A stretch of DNA of 64,000 nucleotides, taken from Methylomarinum sp. Ch1-1. Its GTDB lineage: Bacteria; Pseudomonadota; Gammaproteobacteria; Methylococcales; Methylomonadaceae. The notes beneath the pieces were generated by a model. It was not told the origin of the DNA. It saw nothing but the letters and a program-made list of their open reading frames with translations, and searched no databases. Below, in pieces: positions 48,405 through 59,304 of this stretch. The position numbers were made by a program, and so were the translations under genes. The stretch spans positions 4,180,501-4,244,500 of the forward strand of contig NZ_CP157743.1 of the NCBI RefSeq assembly GCF_030717995.2, given 5' to 3'. Position 1 is the first letter of the stretch, and each line of letters opens with the position of its first letter.

Positions 48405-49674
48405 AATGTCGTCTCTGTCCCAACATATCGGAAGTTACCAACACCACGCCACCAGGACTCACATGGAAACGCCTTTCATCCTCTTCCCGGTTTTCGCCAA
48501 TCACGGTGCCTTCCGGTACGTCGCAACCCTTTTCGATGATCGCCTTCTTGATACGACAGTGCCTGCCGATATTCACATCCGGTAGCACCACCGAGTCCTC
48601 GACCAGACTATAGGAATTGACCCTCACCTGAGAGAACAATAAAGAATGTCTGACCGTGGAACCCGATACGACACAACCGCCTGAGACCATAGAGTCTATC
48701 GCCTGCCCTCGCCTGTCATCGTCGTCAAAGACAAATTTGGCCGGCGGCGTTTGCGCCTGATAGGTCCAGATCGGCCAAGTCTTATCGTACAAATTCAAAT
48801 CCGGCTTAACGCCGATCAACTCCATGTTAGCCGACCAATAGGCATCGATCGTTCCAACATCGCGCCAGTAACTTTGTACGCCATTCTGCATGTCCAAAAA
48901 AGGATAGGCATTGACCCGATATTTATCGATGACCGCCGGAATGATATCCTTGCCGAAATCACGATTGGAGCCCTTGGTGTCGGCGTCTTTAATCAATTGC
49001 TCAAACAAAAAATCGGCATTAAAAACATAGATCCCCATCGAGGCCAATGCGCTATCGGTTTTGCCCGGCATCAGCGGCGGATTTTCCGGTTTTTCTACGA
49101 AGGCCTTAACCCGGCGGTCGTCATCGACATGCATGACGCCGAAGGCCTTGGCGTCTTCCAGCGGGACCTCGAGACAACCGATCGTTAAATCGGCCTTATT
49201 AGCGACATGGTCGGCCAGCATCGCGCCATAGTCCATTTTATAGATATGATCACCGGCCAGCACCAGCACGAATTCTGGATTACGATGCCTCAAGATATCG
49301 ATATTCTGGTAAATCGCATCCGCCGTCCCTAAATACCAGTCATGCTCGGAATGCCTTTGCTGAGCCGGCATTAAATCGACATATTCGCCGAATTCACCAC
49401 GCAAAAACCCCCAGCCCTGCTGGACATGTCTAATCAACGAATCCGCCTTATACTGGGTCAAGATTCCCACCTTGCGTATCCCGGAATTGATACAGTTAGA
49501 TAATGGAAAATCGATAATCCTGAATTTTCCGCCGAAAGGCACCGCGGGTTTAGCGCGCCAGTCCGTCATCTGTTTCAGACGCGAGCCGCGCCCACCCGCC
49601 AAGATCAGGGCAATGGTATTACGTGTTAGATGACTGACAAAGCGTTCTGGTTGCTGTTTATTCTCTTCCGACAT
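48394..49674 (-). CDS. glgC: Glucose-1-phosphate adenylyltransferase
   Basis: 426 residues from ATG 49674 ([12 protein letters not shown]), chosen because AAGGGG lies 8 nt before it; ATG 49680 touches that site. Nucleotide-binding loop [29 protein letters not shown]-type start ([21 protein letters not shown]), LPLSNC-like [10 protein letters not shown], and a C-terminal left-handed helix ([19 protein letters not shown]). It makes ADP-glucose for glycogen. Divergent from glgB with 214 bp between. Confidence 0.96.
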   Translation of the reverse strand: MSEENKQQPERFVSHLTRNTIALILAGGRGSRLKQMTDWRAKPAVPFGGKFRIIDFPLSNCINSGIRKVGILTQYKADSLIRHVQQGWGFLRGEFGEYVDLMPAQQRHSEHDWYLGTADAIYQNIDILRHRNPEFVLVLAGDHIYKMDYGAMLADHVANKADLTIGCLEVPLEDAKAFGVMHVDDDRRVKAFVEKPENPPLMPGKTDSALASMGIYVFNADFLFEQLIKDADTKGSNRDFGKDIIPAVIDKYRVNAYPFLDMQNGVQSYWRDVGTIDAYWSANMELIGVKPDLNLYDKTWPIWTYQAQTPPAKFVFDDDDRRGQAIDSMVSGGCVVSGSTVRHSLLFSQVRVNSYSLVEDSVVLPDVNIGRHCRIKKAIIEKGCDVPEGTVIGENREEDERRFHVSPGGVVLVTSDMLGQRRHYVR

Positions 49675-49888
49675 TGGCATCCCCTTTTTTGGATATCTGC
49701 TGATGATTTCTTGTTTTTGTCAAATGCCTAAATAGCGCGCATTATTTTTATTGCAAACTTTGCATACCTGCTCAACCGCTTAAAGATATACTAGTACAAC
49801 TGCTCGGAGTCGATAACAATATTTCATTACCCCCCCTGAATTTGTTAGTATTCCCTTTAAAACTCCTACTATACTGAGGCATTGCGAA

Positions 49889-52066
49889 ATGAACAAGCAC
49901 ATCAAAAAAATCACGCTTGATTCGGATACAAAAAAAATTATTGATGCAAAGCACCATGATCCTTTTTCCGTGTTAGGGCCACACACGGTGAATGGCAAAG
50001 ATATTATCAAAGTTTTTTTACCGTTTGCGGAAAGCGTTCAGCTGGGCGCTAAAGGCCCCGATTTTGAACGGATTCCGGGTACCGATATGTTCGTCTGCGA
50101 TGCCGACAAGGAGGATTTAAACGAACATTATCAACTCCACTGGGTCGACAAAAACGGCAAGCCCCATCGGCAATACGATCCTTACGATTTCGGCACCGTG
50201 TTGCCCGAATTTGACCAGCACTTATTTTCCGAAGGACGTCATTGGCACATTTATCAAAGACTGGGAGCGCACCTTCATACCATCGACGGCATTGAAGGGG
50301 TGCATTTCGCCGTCTGGGCGCCTAATGCCGAACGCGTCAGCGTCGTCGGTGATTTCAATCGCTGGGACGGACGCTGTCACCCGATGCGTAACCTCGGCGG
50401 CAGCGGCATCTGGGAAATTTTCATTCCCGGTCTGACTGTCGGCAACCTCTATAAATTCGAGCTGATCAACCGTTACAGCGGCGAAATCCTGGTAAAAACC
50501 GATCCATACGGTCAACAATTCGAATTCCGCCCGCAAACGGCGGCAGTCGTCTGTCGGGAAAACCACTATCGCTGGCAAGACGCCAATTGGATGGAACATC
50601 GCCAACAAAACAATTGGCAGCATGAGGCGATGTCGATCTACGAGGTTCATCTCGGCTCCTGGCAACGCGATGCGCAAGGTAATTTCCTCAATTATAGACA
50701 GCTTGCCAAGCAGTTGGTCGACTATGTCAAAGAGCTGGGCTTCACCCACATCGAATTGCTGCCGATTACCGAACATCCGCTCGATGCTTCCTGGGGCTAT
50801 CAGACCAGCGGTTACTTCGCGCCCACCAGTCGTTTCGGCTCGCCGGACGATTTCCGCTATTTCGTCGATCACTGTCATCAAAACAATATCGGCGTCTTGC
50901 TCGATTGGGTTCCCGCGCATTTCCCCAAGGATCAATTCGCCTTGGCTCGCTTCGACGGTACGCCGTTGTACGAACACGAAGATCCACGCAAGGGTGAACA
51001 CCGCGACTGGGGCACGCTGATCTATAACTACAGCCGCAATGAAGTCAGAAACTTTCTGCTCGCCAGCGCTTTTTTCTGGCTGGAGGAATATCATCTCGAC
51101 GGTCTGCGGGTCGATGCCGTCGCCTCGATGCTTTATCTGGACTATTCGCGCGAAGACAATGACTGGATTCCCAACATGTATGGCGGCAATGAGAACCTGG
51201 AGGCGATCGATTTCATGCGCCACCTGAACTCGGTCACTCATGAACAACATCCCGGCACCGTCATCATGGCGGAAGAATCGACCTCATGGCCCCAGGTCAC
51301 CCGCCCTACTTGGACCGGCGGACTGGGCTTCTCGATGAAATGGAACATGGGCTGGATGCACGACATCCTTTCTTACTTTCAGGAAGATCCGGTCAATCGC
51401 AAATATCATCATGATCAACTCACTTTCGGCATGCTCTATGCATTTTCGGAAAACTTCATCCTGCCTTTTTCCCATGATGAAGTCGTGCATGGCAAGAGTT
51501 CGCTGCTGAACAAGATGCCCGGCGATGAATGGCAGCGTTTCGCCAACCTAAGACTGCTTTACACCTTCATGTTTACTTATCCGGGTAAAAAGCTACTGTT
51601 CATGGGCTGCGAATTCGGCCAAGGCAGCGAATGGAACTTCAATCAAGTGCTGGACTGGTATGTGCTGGACTATCCGCACCATGAAGGGCTGCTGACTTTG
51701 GTCAAGGATCTCAACAAACTCTATACGACGCATCCAGCCTTGTATCAATATGATTTCGATCATCAGGGCTTTGAATGGATCGATTGCCACGACGTCAATC
51801 AATCGGTAATCAGTTATCGCCGTAAAACAGAGCACGAAGAGTTAATCGTCATCTTGAATTTCACCCCGGTGCCGCGAGAGCAATATCGTATCGGCGTTCC
51901 AGAAGCCGGCACTTATACCGAAATCTTCAATTCCGATTCCAGCTTTTATCACGGTAGCAATACCGGTAATGGCCAGGCTCTGTCCGAACCTCTGCCATGG
52001 ATGACTCTCGATCACTCGATTACCGTCACTCTGCCGCCACTGGGTGGAATCATCTTCAAACGCTAA
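49889..52066 (+). CDS. glgB: 1,4-alpha-glucan branching enzyme
   Basis: 725 residues. N-terminal branching-enzyme domain ([15 protein letters not shown], about 28-42), CBM48 ([18 protein letters not shown]), GH13 barrel with nucleophile in [16 protein letters not shown], Glu in [10 protein letters not shown] and Asp in [11 protein letters not shown]. It adds alpha-1,6 branches to glycogen. GAGG 10 nt before the start. The message continues into glgA. Confidence 0.97.
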   Translation: MNKHIKKITLDSDTKKIIDAKHHDPFSVLGPHTVNGKDIIKVFLPFAESVQLGAKGPDFERIPGTDMFVCDADKEDLNEHYQLHWVDKNGKPHRQYDPYDFGTVLPEFDQHLFSEGRHWHIYQRLGAHLHTIDGIEGVHFAVWAPNAERVSVVGDFNRWDGRCHPMRNLGGSGIWEIFIPGLTVGNLYKFELINRYSGEILVKTDPYGQQFEFRPQTAAVVCRENHYRWQDANWMEHRQQNNWQHEAMSIYEVHLGSWQRDAQGNFLNYRQLAKQLVDYVKELGFTHIELLPITEHPLDASWGYQTSGYFAPTSRFGSPDDFRYFVDHCHQNNIGVLLDWVPAHFPKDQFALARFDGTPLYEHEDPRKGEHRDWGTLIYNYSRNEVRNFLLASAFFWLEEYHLDGLRVDAVASMLYLDYSREDNDWIPNMYGGNENLEAIDFMRHLNSVTHEQHPGTVIMAEESTSWPQVTRPTWTGGLGFSMKWNMGWMHDILSYFQEDPVNRKYHHDQLTFGMLYAFSENFILPFSHDEVVHGKSSLLNKMPGDEWQRFANLRLLYTFMFTYPGKKLLFMGCEFGQGSEWNFNQVLDWYVLDYPHHEGLLTLVKDLNKLYTTHPALYQYDFDHQGFEWIDCHDVNQSVISYRRKTEHEELIVILNFTPVPREQYRIGVPEAGTYTEIFNSDSSFYHGSNTGNGQALSEPLPWMTLDHSITVTLPPLGGIIFKR

Positions 52067-52076
52067 TGACGCCGCG

Positions 52077-53579
52077 ATGAAAAAAATACTCTTTGTCACC
52101 TCCGAAGCGCACCCGCTGATCAAAACCGGCGGCTTGGCCGACGTCGCCGGCAGCCTCCCTAAGGCCTTGGCCAAACTGGGCCAAGGTCCCATCATCGACG
52201 CCACAACGGAAACGGAGTCTGAGCCAGCAACCGAACACGGCCAGGATATACGCCTGATCATGCCGAATTATCAAGACATCCAGCATGTAGAAAAACCCCG
52301 CTACATCTGCACGCTGCGCGTCGACAATCGTGATGTCAACATCCTGGAAACCCATTTGCCGGATAGCGACGTGATCGCCTGGCTGGTCGACTACCGCCCG
52401 TTTTTCGATTATCCGGGCAATCCCTATGTCGACGATCACGGCAATCCCTGGCATAACATCGCCGAACGCTTCGCATTGTTTTGCCGCCTTGCCACCGAGG
52501 TCGCGATGAACAGGGCCCATCTGGACTGGACACCGGATATCGTGCATTGCAATGACTGGCAATCCGGCCTGGTGCCGGCGCTGCTGTCGTTGGAAAGCAA
52601 AGCCCCGGCGACGGTATTCACGATTCATAACATGGCTTATCAGGGGGTTTTCCCGGGCGCAATCTTTTCGGCGCTGAACTTGCCAGGCCAATTATGGCAC
52701 CCCGACGGCCTGGAATATCATGGCATGCTGTCTTTCATCAAAGGCGGTTTAGTTTATTCGGACCGCATTACCACGGTCAGCCCGACCTATGCCCAAGAAA
52801 TTCAGACGCCTGAATTCGGCTACGGCTTGGAAGGCCTGTTAAGTCATAGACACACGATTTTAAGCGGCATCTTGAATGGCATGGATCTGGAACAATGGGA
52901 CCCGTCCTCCGACGAGCACATCGTCAGCAACTACACCGCGCGCACGATCAAACAGAAACTACCGAACAAAACCGCGCTACAGCAAAGAATGTCGCTCCCG
53001 GTCGATGAAAATATTCCGGTTTTCGGCCTGATCAGCCGCTTGGTGGAACAAAAAGGCATCGACCTGGTGCTCGCCTGCTTACCTCATTTGGTCAAACAGC
53101 CCTTGCAGATTGTGCTACTGGGCAGCGGCGATAAGAGCATCGAGCTGAAGGTGAAAAATTTCGCACACCTTTACCCGGATAAAATCGCCGTCACGATCGG
53201 TTACGATGAACAATTGGCCCATCAAATCGAAGCCGGCGCCGATATCTTTCTGATGCCATCGCGCTTTGAGCCTTGCGGTCTCAATCAAATGTATAGTCAA
53301 CGTTACGGCACGATACCGATCGTCAGGAAGACCGGCGGACTGGCTGATACGATCGAGGATGCGCTACCCCACAGCATCGCCGCCGGCAGCGCGACCGGCA
53401 TCAGTTTCAACGACGCCTCGGCTGGCGCGCTGTTGGAGGCGATCAAGCGCGCACAGATTTTGTTTGAAAACAAACAGGCCTGGCGAAAGATCCAGCAAAG
53501 CGCGATGAAAAAAGACTTCTCTTGGGAGAACAGCGCCAACCAATATCTAGCCTTGTACGACGCCATCTCGGATGCCTAA
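52077..53579 (+). CDS. glgA: Glycogen synthase (ADP-glucose type)
   Basis: 500 residues from ATG 52077 (MKKILFVTSEAHPL), 10 bp after the glgB stop. GT5 features: ADP-glucose loop KTGGLADVAGSLPKALA, PDIVHCNDWQSGLVPAL, and the catalytic EPCGLNQMYSQRYGTIPIVRKTGGL split over the C-terminal lobe. After AKLGQ there is an insertion of about 18 acidic residues (IIDATTETESEPATEHG) before the usual IRLIMPNYQDI; most GlgA proteins go straight from LGH to DVRLL. It elongates glycogen. Confidence 0.95.
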   Translation: MKKILFVTSEAHPLIKTGGLADVAGSLPKALAKLGQGPIIDATTETESEPATEHGQDIRLIMPNYQDIQHVEKPRYICTLRVDNRDVNILETHLPDSDVIAWLVDYRPFFDYPGNPYVDDHGNPWHNIAERFALFCRLATEVAMNRAHLDWTPDIVHCNDWQSGLVPALLSLESKAPATVFTIHNMAYQGVFPGAIFSALNLPGQLWHPDGLEYHGMLSFIKGGLVYSDRITTVSPTYAQEIQTPEFGYGLEGLLSHRHTILSGILNGMDLEQWDPSSDEHIVSNYTARTIKQKLPNKTALQQRMSLPVDENIPVFGLISRLVEQKGIDLVLACLPHLVKQPLQIVLLGSGDKSIELKVKNFAHLYPDKIAVTIGYDEQLAHQIEAGADIFLMPSRFEPCGLNQMYSQRYGTIPIVRKTGGLADTIEDALPHSIAAGSATGISFNDASAGALLEAIKRAQILFENKQAWRKIQQSAMKKDFSWENSANQYLALYDAISDA

Positions 53580-54393
53580 GCGGTTCATTAAAGCGATACT
53601 GGCGGGGCTGTTGCTGCTCGCCAGCCCGTTGCCACATGCTGAGCAAAGAATACTGGAAGTCATTCCATTGCAGCATCGGCCGGCGGCGGAACTCCAGCCA
53701 CTCATCTCGCCGCTGCTGGAAGGCTCTGACAGGATCATCGCTAACGGCGACAGCCTGATTGTCAGGACCACGGTCGACAGACTGCCGACCATTCAGGCTC
53801 TGATCAAAAAACTGGATGCCGCGTTAACCAATCTGATCATCACGGTGATCCAGAGCCAGCACAAAACGGCCCGTGAACTCAATGCCGAGGCGGCTATCTC
53901 GATTCACATGCCGCTAGACCAGCCACATCAGAGTGGAGGGAAAATGCGCGGTCTTGCCGGCAGCACCGAAGGCTTCAAAAACGACAAACATACCCAGGTT
54001 ATCCGGACACTGGAGGGCAGACCGGCCCATATCGAGACCGGCAACATACAACCGCTGACCGACATCAGCATTTACGACACTGGCTATGGTTATCCAAGCG
54101 TCACCAGCAACACCCGGTTAATCGAAGCCAGCAGCGGTTTTGCCGTACTCCCCAGGCTATCGGGACACTATGTCACGCTGGAAATTTGGCCCTGGACGGA
54201 TGAAATGGACAGGCCAGGCATCATAGCAACGCAAAGCGCTCATACGACACTGCGCGTCAAACTGGGAAAATGGGTGGAAATCGGCTCCATCAATCAAGAT
54301 TCTGAGAGCCAACAGCGGGGCTTTCTAAGTCACAGACGCACGACTGAACAACAGGCGGTGCGGATTTTGCTGAAGGTCGAGAAAACCAATTAA
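53572..54393 (+). CDS. Short secretin-N-domain-like exported protein
   Basis: 273 residues, start overlaps the glgA stop by 8 bp. Signal peptide to about PHAE (24), then a secretin N1/NolW-like fold (ILEVIPLQHRPAAELQPLISPLL, IIANGDSLIVRTTVDRLPTIQALIKKLD, about 27-83). The rest (GNIQPLTDISIYDTG, FAVLPRLSGHYVTLEIWPW, LRVKLGKWVEIG) resembles a beta-rich part of a secretin or pilus Q-like protein, but the protein is too short for the full channel. Role unknown; coupling to glgA may be accidental. Confidence 0.7.
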   Translation: MPKRFIKAILAGLLLLASPLPHAEQRILEVIPLQHRPAAELQPLISPLLEGSDRIIANGDSLIVRTTVDRLPTIQALIKKLDAALTNLIITVIQSQHKTARELNAEAAISIHMPLDQPHQSGGKMRGLAGSTEGFKNDKHTQVIRTLEGRPAHIETGNIQPLTDISIYDTGYGYPSVTSNTRLIEASSGFAVLPRLSGHYVTLEIWPWTDEMDRPGIIATQSAHTTLRVKLGKWVEIGSINQDSESQQRGFLSHRRTTEQQAVRILLKVEKTN

Positions 54394-54683
54394 TTAGAAA
54401 ATTTAGTTGTCATTATTCAGCGGACTATTACTTGCCCCACTTATCGAACGCGGAAGGGCATGTAGATACCGTCTTGAAAGTCAACTTTGAATTGCATAAC
54501 TGCGCGGGGCGGGTTATTCAACCCGCACCGAACGTTTTGATTTTATTGGCATAGGATTGAAAGATTCAGACCGGAGTTACAAACTCCGGCCTGCTCAGAT
54601 GCCGACCCGGTGGATGACCGCTCCGCTTATCCACCCTACGAATGGGGGTGAGTAGTTACTATATTTCTTTTAAAAGCGTAGAC

Positions 54684-54930
54684 ATAACCACAATTCGGGA
54701 TAAAATAATCTTATATTCCAGACGTTTAAGACGGTGTCAGGTCGTTCTGGAAGAAGTGTGCGCGGCATGGAGGCCGCGCTCAAGCCCACATGGACGTATT
54801 CACCCAGCACCTAAATTCCATAGGCTAATGGCTGCGATAAATCATCTTCGTTTATTTAGATGCTGGGTGAACGGCGTCTTCTGGAAGAACTGCCTGATAC
54901 AGGCGGGTTTCTTAACCCGAACTCAGGTCA
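54684..54930. repeat. Dispersed repeat with TTCGGG-type inverted ends, 75-bp palindrome inside
   Basis: Left end ACCACAATTCGGGATAAAAT and right end ACCCGAACTCAGGTCA are partial inverted repeats. The left 95 bp are shared with 31500-31595. A diverged copy of the palindrome (arms TTCACCCAGCACCTAAAT and TTTAGATGCTGGGTGAAC) lies at 54799-54872. 54394-54683 holds ATTATTCAGCGGACTATTA (also at 32384) and GGCGGGTTATTCAACCCGC. No gene is present in 54394-54943. Confidence 0.65.
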
Positions 54931-54943
54931 TACGACGAAGACA

Positions 54944-55798
54944 TTAATCCAAATGCTTTTCTTTCCTAAGCTTCAATTTCAATAAATGCACCCGCCTGTT
55001 GTCGGCGCGTAACACCTCAAAGCGGAAGCGGCCAAATTCCAATTTTTCGCCCTTTTTAGGCAGATGTTCCAGCTGTTGAACGACGAAGCCGCCGATGGTG
55101 TCGCACTCCTCACCATCAAGGTCGGCTGCAAAATATTGATTGAATTCCTCGATCGGCGTCAGCGCCTTCAAGGTAAATTCGCGCTTATTGCGCTGCAGTA
55201 TATATTCTTCCTCGGCGGCATCATGCTCGTCCTCGATTTCACCGACAATCTGTTCCAACACGTCTTCTATGGTGACCAGACCTGCGGCCATGCCATATTC
55301 ATCGACGACGATCGCCATATGATTGCGCTCGGTGCGAAACTCCTTCAACAACACGTTCAGGCGCTTACTCTCCGGCACGACACTGACCGGCCGCATAATG
55401 TCTTCTACCTTCAGAGACTTATTCTGCAAGGCATAAGCCAGCAGATCCTTGGCCATCAAAATGCCGACCACTCTGCTGCGGTCCTCTTCGATCACCGGAA
55501 ACCGCGAGTGACCGAATTCCAGCACCAGCGGGAAGATGGTCTCCAGTTCGGCGTCCCTAGGCACCACTACCATCTGAATACGCGGAATCATGATATCCCT
55601 GACCCGCATTTCACTAACTTGTAACACTCCCTCAATCATCGCCAAGGCGTCGGAGTCGAGCAGCCTATTCTTCTGCGCTTCCCTCAGTATTTCCAACAGA
55701 TCATCCTGGTCATGCGGCTCCCCGGACAGCATTTGACCGATACGGTCAATGAAACTCTTATGCTGTGACTGACTACTCGGGGGGTTATCATCGTTCAT
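54944..55798 (-). CDS. ybeX: CorC/YbeX-type CBS-domain ion-transport protein
   Basis: 284 residues. Two CBS domains (about 70-190; VRDIMIPRIQMVVVP and ILMAKDLLAYAL, VVDEYGMAAGLVTIEDVLEQIVGEI) and a C-terminal CorC/HlyC domain (FNQYFAADL, DTIGGFVVQQLEHLPKKGE). Linked to magnesium/cobalt efflux in enterobacteria. Last gene in the miaB-ybeZ-ybeY-ybeX run; start codon shares one base with the ybeY stop. Confidence 0.93.
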   Translation of the reverse strand: MNDDNPPSSQSQHKSFIDRIGQMLSGEPHDQDDLLEILREAQKNRLLDSDALAMIEGVLQVSEMRVRDIMIPRIQMVVVPRDAELETIFPLVLEFGHSRFPVIEEDRSRVVGILMAKDLLAYALQNKSLKVEDIMRPVSVVPESKRLNVLLKEFRTERNHMAIVVDEYGMAAGLVTIEDVLEQIVGEIEDEHDAAEEEYILQRNKREFTLKALTPIEEFNQYFAADLDGEECDTIGGFVVQQLEHLPKKGEKLEFGRFRFEVLRADNRRVHLLKLKLRKEKHLD

Positions 55799-56256
55799 TA
55801 GTCATTATCCTCCAGATAGGGATTTTGTATATTCAAGTGTTGTAGGATTTTGATTTCCAAGGCTTCCATCCGTTCGGCCTGGGTCTCCTCGATATGATCA
55901 TAGCCTAACAAATGTAGCACGCCGTGCACAACAATATGGGCCCAGTGATCATAAGGTTTTTTTTGTTGCTGTCGCGCTTCTTCGGCCACGACCGGCGCAC
56001 AAACAAGCAGATCGCCCAACAACGGCATCTCGATGCCGGGCGGAGCCTCAAAAGGGAAGCTGAGAATGTTGGTCGGACCTTGTTTATGGCGATATTGTTC
56101 GTTGAGTTCGGCGCTTTCCGCCGCATCGACGATGCGAATGACGATTTCGGTATCGGTATCGACATCGGCGAGCGCCTGATCCACCCATTGCTGGAATTTC
56201 CGTCTGTCAGGAAGTCCGCCCGCTACTGTGGCGATTTGGATGTCCAGTTGATTCAT
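55798..56256 (-). CDS. ybeY: Endoribonuclease YbeY (rRNA maturation)
   Basis: 152 residues, typical length. Zinc-binding motif HGVLHLLGYDH near residue 115 supplies three histidines; ELNEQYRHKQGPTNILSFPFE is the other family segment. It matures the 16S rRNA 3' end and takes part in ribosome quality control. Nine bp from ybeZ. Confidence 0.97.
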   Translation of the reverse strand: MNQLDIQIATVAGGLPDRRKFQQWVDQALADVDTDTEIVIRIVDAAESAELNEQYRHKQGPTNILSFPFEAPPGIEMPLLGDLLVCAPVVAEEARQQQKKPYDHWAHIVVHGVLHLLGYDHIEETQAERMEALEIKILQHLNIQNPYLEDND

Positions 56257-56265
56257 CGTTCTAAA

Positions 56266-57246
56266 CTATTGTTCCTGGCGCTGCTCATACTGCTCATAGG
56301 CCGACACGATACGCTGCACCAGCGGATGCCTGACCACATCGCGGACACCGAAAAAGGTGAAGCTGATGCCTTCGACATCTTTCAGCACCTTTAGCACATG
56401 TATCAGCCCAGACATTCTTTCATTGGGCAGGTCTATCTGGGTGATGTCGCCGGTCACGACGGCCGTGGAGCCGAAACCGACGCGAGTTAAAAACATCTTA
56501 ATTTGTTCGGTCGTGGTGTTCTGCGCTTCATCCAAAATGATAAAGGAGTCGTTCAATGTCCGCCCGCGCATAAAGGCCAGCGGCGCCACCTCGATGACAT
56601 TCTTCTCGATCAATTTCTCGACTTTCTCGAAGCCCAGCATTTCATAAAGGGCGTCATATAAAGGCCGCAAATATGGATCGACCTTTTGCGCCATGTCGCC
56701 GGGCAAAAACCCCAGTTTCTCACCGGCTTCAACGGCCGGCCTGACCAATATGATGCGCCGAATCTTTTCCCGTTGCAACGCTTCCACGGCGCAGGCGACC
56801 GCCAAATAAGTCTTGCCGGTGCCGGCCGGCCCGACTCCGAAATTGATATCGTGAGTCAAGATTTTCCGCAAGTAACCTTGTTGGTTCTCGCCTCGCCCTT
56901 TGATGACGCCTCGCTTGGTCTTGATAAACACCGACTCCTCGGCTAGAGAAGACGGCGATTGCATAATCTGATCGATACTTGCGTCCTGCAGCGCCAGATG
57001 AATCTGCTCAGGCGTGATCAGCTCATCTTTGGCGAGGACGAATAACTTCTCGATCACCGCACAGGCGGCCTTGACGGCATCCTCAAAACCATTAACCCTA
57101 AAATGGTTGCCGCGATTGGAAATTTCAACCTTCAGGCGTTGTTCGATTTGTCGCAAATGGCTGTCGAATTGACCGCATAAATTGGACAAGCGTTGATTAT
57201 CCGCAGGTAACAGCGTGATTTCCTGGGAAAAATTGGAACTGGACAA
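56266..57246 (-). CDS. ybeZ: PhoH-like ATPase YbeZ
   Basis: 326 residues. An N-terminal KH-like RNA-binding stretch (about 30-80) is followed by the PhoH P-loop domain with GPAGTGKTYLA (about 140) and FIILDEAQNTT (about 238), then FGVRDVVRHPLVQRIV. Partner of YbeY in RNA metabolism. Three bp from miaB. Confidence 0.95.
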   Translation of the reverse strand: MSSSNFSQEITLLPADNQRLSNLCGQFDSHLRQIEQRLKVEISNRGNHFRVNGFEDAVKAACAVIEKLFVLAKDELITPEQIHLALQDASIDQIMQSPSSLAEESVFIKTKRGVIKGRGENQQGYLRKILTHDINFGVGPAGTGKTYLAVACAVEALQREKIRRIILVRPAVEAGEKLGFLPGDMAQKVDPYLRPLYDALYEMLGFEKVEKLIEKNVIEVAPLAFMRGRTLNDSFIILDEAQNTTTEQIKMFLTRVGFGSTAVVTGDITQIDLPNERMSGLIHVLKVLKDVEGISFTFFGVRDVVRHPLVQRIVSAYEQYEQRQEQ

Positions 57247-57249
57247 GGC

Positions 57250-58605
57250 TTAAGCGTTTTCTATAATTTTATCAACGGAGGACTCGACCAAACGTCCTCT
57301 TAAAGAATTTGGCAAGGCCTCGGTGATCAAGACATCGACGAACTGGCCAACCAAACGGGGATGAGCGGCAAAGTTTACCACCCGGTTATTCTCGGTGCGC
57401 CCGGTCATGTGTAAGGGATTCTTTTTCGATACGCCTTCCACCAGCACCGTCTGCACGGTATCGACCATGGAGCGAGAAATCGCCTGGGTCATTTCATCCA
57501 GCCGAGCCTGCAGGCGGGCCAGACGCTGTTTTTTGACGTCGACGCCGATCGGGTCCGGATAATCGGCCGCCGGCGTACCCGGTCTGGGGCTGAAAATGAA
57601 ACTGTAGGAAAAATCGAAGCCCACCTCCTCGATCAACTTCATCGTATCTTCAAACTCCTCGTCGCTTTCGCCGGGAAAACCGATTATAAAATCGGAAGAC
57701 AAGCTGATGCCGGGACGAGCCGCCTTGATCTTGTTGATGATCTCCAGGTAATCGGCGCGGCTATGACCGCGTTTCATTTCCGCCAGGATGCGGTCGTTGC
57801 CGCTTTGCACCGGCAGATGCAAATGATTGACCAGCTCTGGAATTTCCGCGAAGGCCTCGATGATGTCGTCGGTGAACTCCAACGGATGCGAAGTGGTAAA
57901 ACGGATCCGATCGATGCCGTCGACGGCGGCCACATAATGCAATAATAGGGCGAAACTGGCGATCTCGCCGTCCGCCATTTCGCCGCGATAGGCATTGACA
58001 TTCTGACCCAACAGATTGATTTCACGGACGCCCTGCTCCGCCAGTCGGGTGATTTCGGCGATCACATCCTCAAGCGGACGGCTGATTTCCTCACCGCGGG
58101 TGTAAGGCACGACGCAATAGGTACAATATTTACTGCAACCTTCCATCACCGAAACAAAGGCCTTAGGGCCTTCCGCGCGCGGCTCCGGCAAGGCGTCGAA
58201 TTTCTCGATTTCCGGAAAGGAAATATCGACGACTTTTTTATGATCGTTGCGGGCTTCATTCAATAATTCAGGCAAACGATGCAGAGTTTGCGGCCCGAAC
58301 ACGATATCGACATAAGGAGCGCGTTTCTGAATCGCCTCGCCTTCCTGACTGGCGACGCAGCCGCCGACGCCGATAATGATATCGGGACGTTTGTCTTTGA
58401 TTTTTTTCCAGCGCCCGACCGCCGAAAACACTTTTTCCTGGGCTTTTTCCCGGATCGAACAGGTATTCAATAACAGCACATCCGCTTCTTCGGGGTTTTC
58501 CGTCATTTCCAGCCCGTGCGATGTTTGCAGCACATCCCGCATCTTGTCGGAATCGTACTCATTCATCTGGCAGCCGTTAGTCTGTATATAAAGTTTTTGC
58601 GTCAT
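57250..58605 (-). CDS. miaB: tRNA-2-methylthio-N6-dimethylallyladenosine synthase
   Basis: 451 residues. N-terminal MTTase domain with three cluster cysteines ([30 protein letters not shown]), radical SAM core with [15 protein letters not shown] at about 157, and a TRAM domain at the end ([13 protein letters not shown]... GRLVESSVD). It thiomethylates A37 of tRNAs reading U-starting codons. First gene of the block, following a terminator. Confidence 0.97.
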   Translation of the reverse strand: MTQKLYIQTNGCQMNEYDSDKMRDVLQTSHGLEMTENPEEADVLLLNTCSIREKAQEKVFSAVGRWKKIKDKRPDIIIGVGGCVASQEGEAIQKRAPYVDIVFGPQTLHRLPELLNEARNDHKKVVDISFPEIEKFDALPEPRAEGPKAFVSVMEGCSKYCTYCVVPYTRGEEISRPLEDVIAEITRLAEQGVREINLLGQNVNAYRGEMADGEIASFALLLHYVAAVDGIDRIRFTTSHPLEFTDDIIEAFAEIPELVNHLHLPVQSGNDRILAEMKRGHSRADYLEIINKIKAARPGISLSSDFIIGFPGESDEEFEDTMKLIEEVGFDFSYSFIFSPRPGTPAADYPDPIGVDVKKQRLARLQARLDEMTQAISRSMVDTVQTVLVEGVSKKNPLHMTGRTENNRVVNFAAHPRLVGQFVDVLITEALPNSLRGRLVESSVDKIIENA

Positions 58606-58640
58606 ATTGTCGTAGATACTCCAGCTAATCTACTTAAACC

Positions 58641-58669
58641 AAAAAGCCCCGATCATAACGACCAGGGCT
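58641..58669 (-). terminator. Rho-independent terminator
   Basis: On the minus strand AGCCCTGGTC, loop GTTAT, GATCGGGGCT form a 10-bp stem with two G-T pairs, followed by TTTTT. It lies between the rhodanese lipoprotein gene and miaB, so it ends the upstream transcript about 36 bp before the miaB start. Confidence 0.85.
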
Positions 58670-58819
58670 GATAAATAGCGCGATTATAACCTGAATTGGC
58701 TAATTCAATGCAAAAAAGTTAGTCTGGCTTGTTGGCGAATAGTTCCCACATGGCATCATGGCAGAGCAGAGAAGGCCTTGGCTTGGCGATTGTTGTCGCC
58801 GCCTCATCACGTATTCGAC

Positions 58820-59197
58820 TTATTCAAAAGCAAAGCCGGCTTGACGCCAGGCATTTGCGCCGCCATCTAGATTGAATAAATTGCGGTAACCTAATTCATG
58901 CAACGATCTGGCCGCGGCGTTTCCCATCGGACCGCCCTCGCAATACAGATAAATCGCGGTCTGCTTATCTTCCGGCAGCTTATCTTTGTAGCTTTCGATG
59001 TCGTCATAAGGAATAAAGAGATCGGTGCCTTTGATATGCCGCTGTTCGGGCGTATGCACGTCGACCAGCAGGATGTCCTCATTTTGCATGACTTGATTCA
59101 ATTCATTCGCATTGATCATGGTCAGATAATCCGGCTTTTGGAACATACAGCCGGCCGCGATGAATATTAAGATAATGAATGCATAGATTTTTTTCAT
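58820..59197 (-). CDS. Rhodanese-like lipoprotein
   Basis: 125 residues from 59197 (MKKIYAFIILIF), with a lipoprotein signal IFIAAGC ending at Cys18. The rhodanese fold follows: ILLVDVHTPEQRHIKGTDLFIP and IYLYCEGGPMGNAAARSL. The catalytic cysteine is present but the loop CEGGPMGN lacks the usual C-x4-R/K/T sulfur-binding pattern, so sulfurtransfer may be altered. Exported and lipid-anchored. A longer start at 59239 adds no signal. Confidence 0.82.
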   Translation of the reverse strand: MKKIYAFIILIFIAAGCMFQKPDYLTMINANELNQVMQNEDILLVDVHTPEQRHIKGTDLFIPYDDIESYKDKLPEDKQTAIYLYCEGGPMGNAAARSLHELGYRNLFNLDGGANAWRQAGFAFE

Positions 59198-59304
59198 GAC
59201 AATCGATGGAACGCAGTAATCAAGCAAACATCGTATCATTTACGCTAGCGAAAAAAAATATTTAAGGCGGATCCGTCCACATAAGGCTCATCACCCTCCT
59301 GTAT

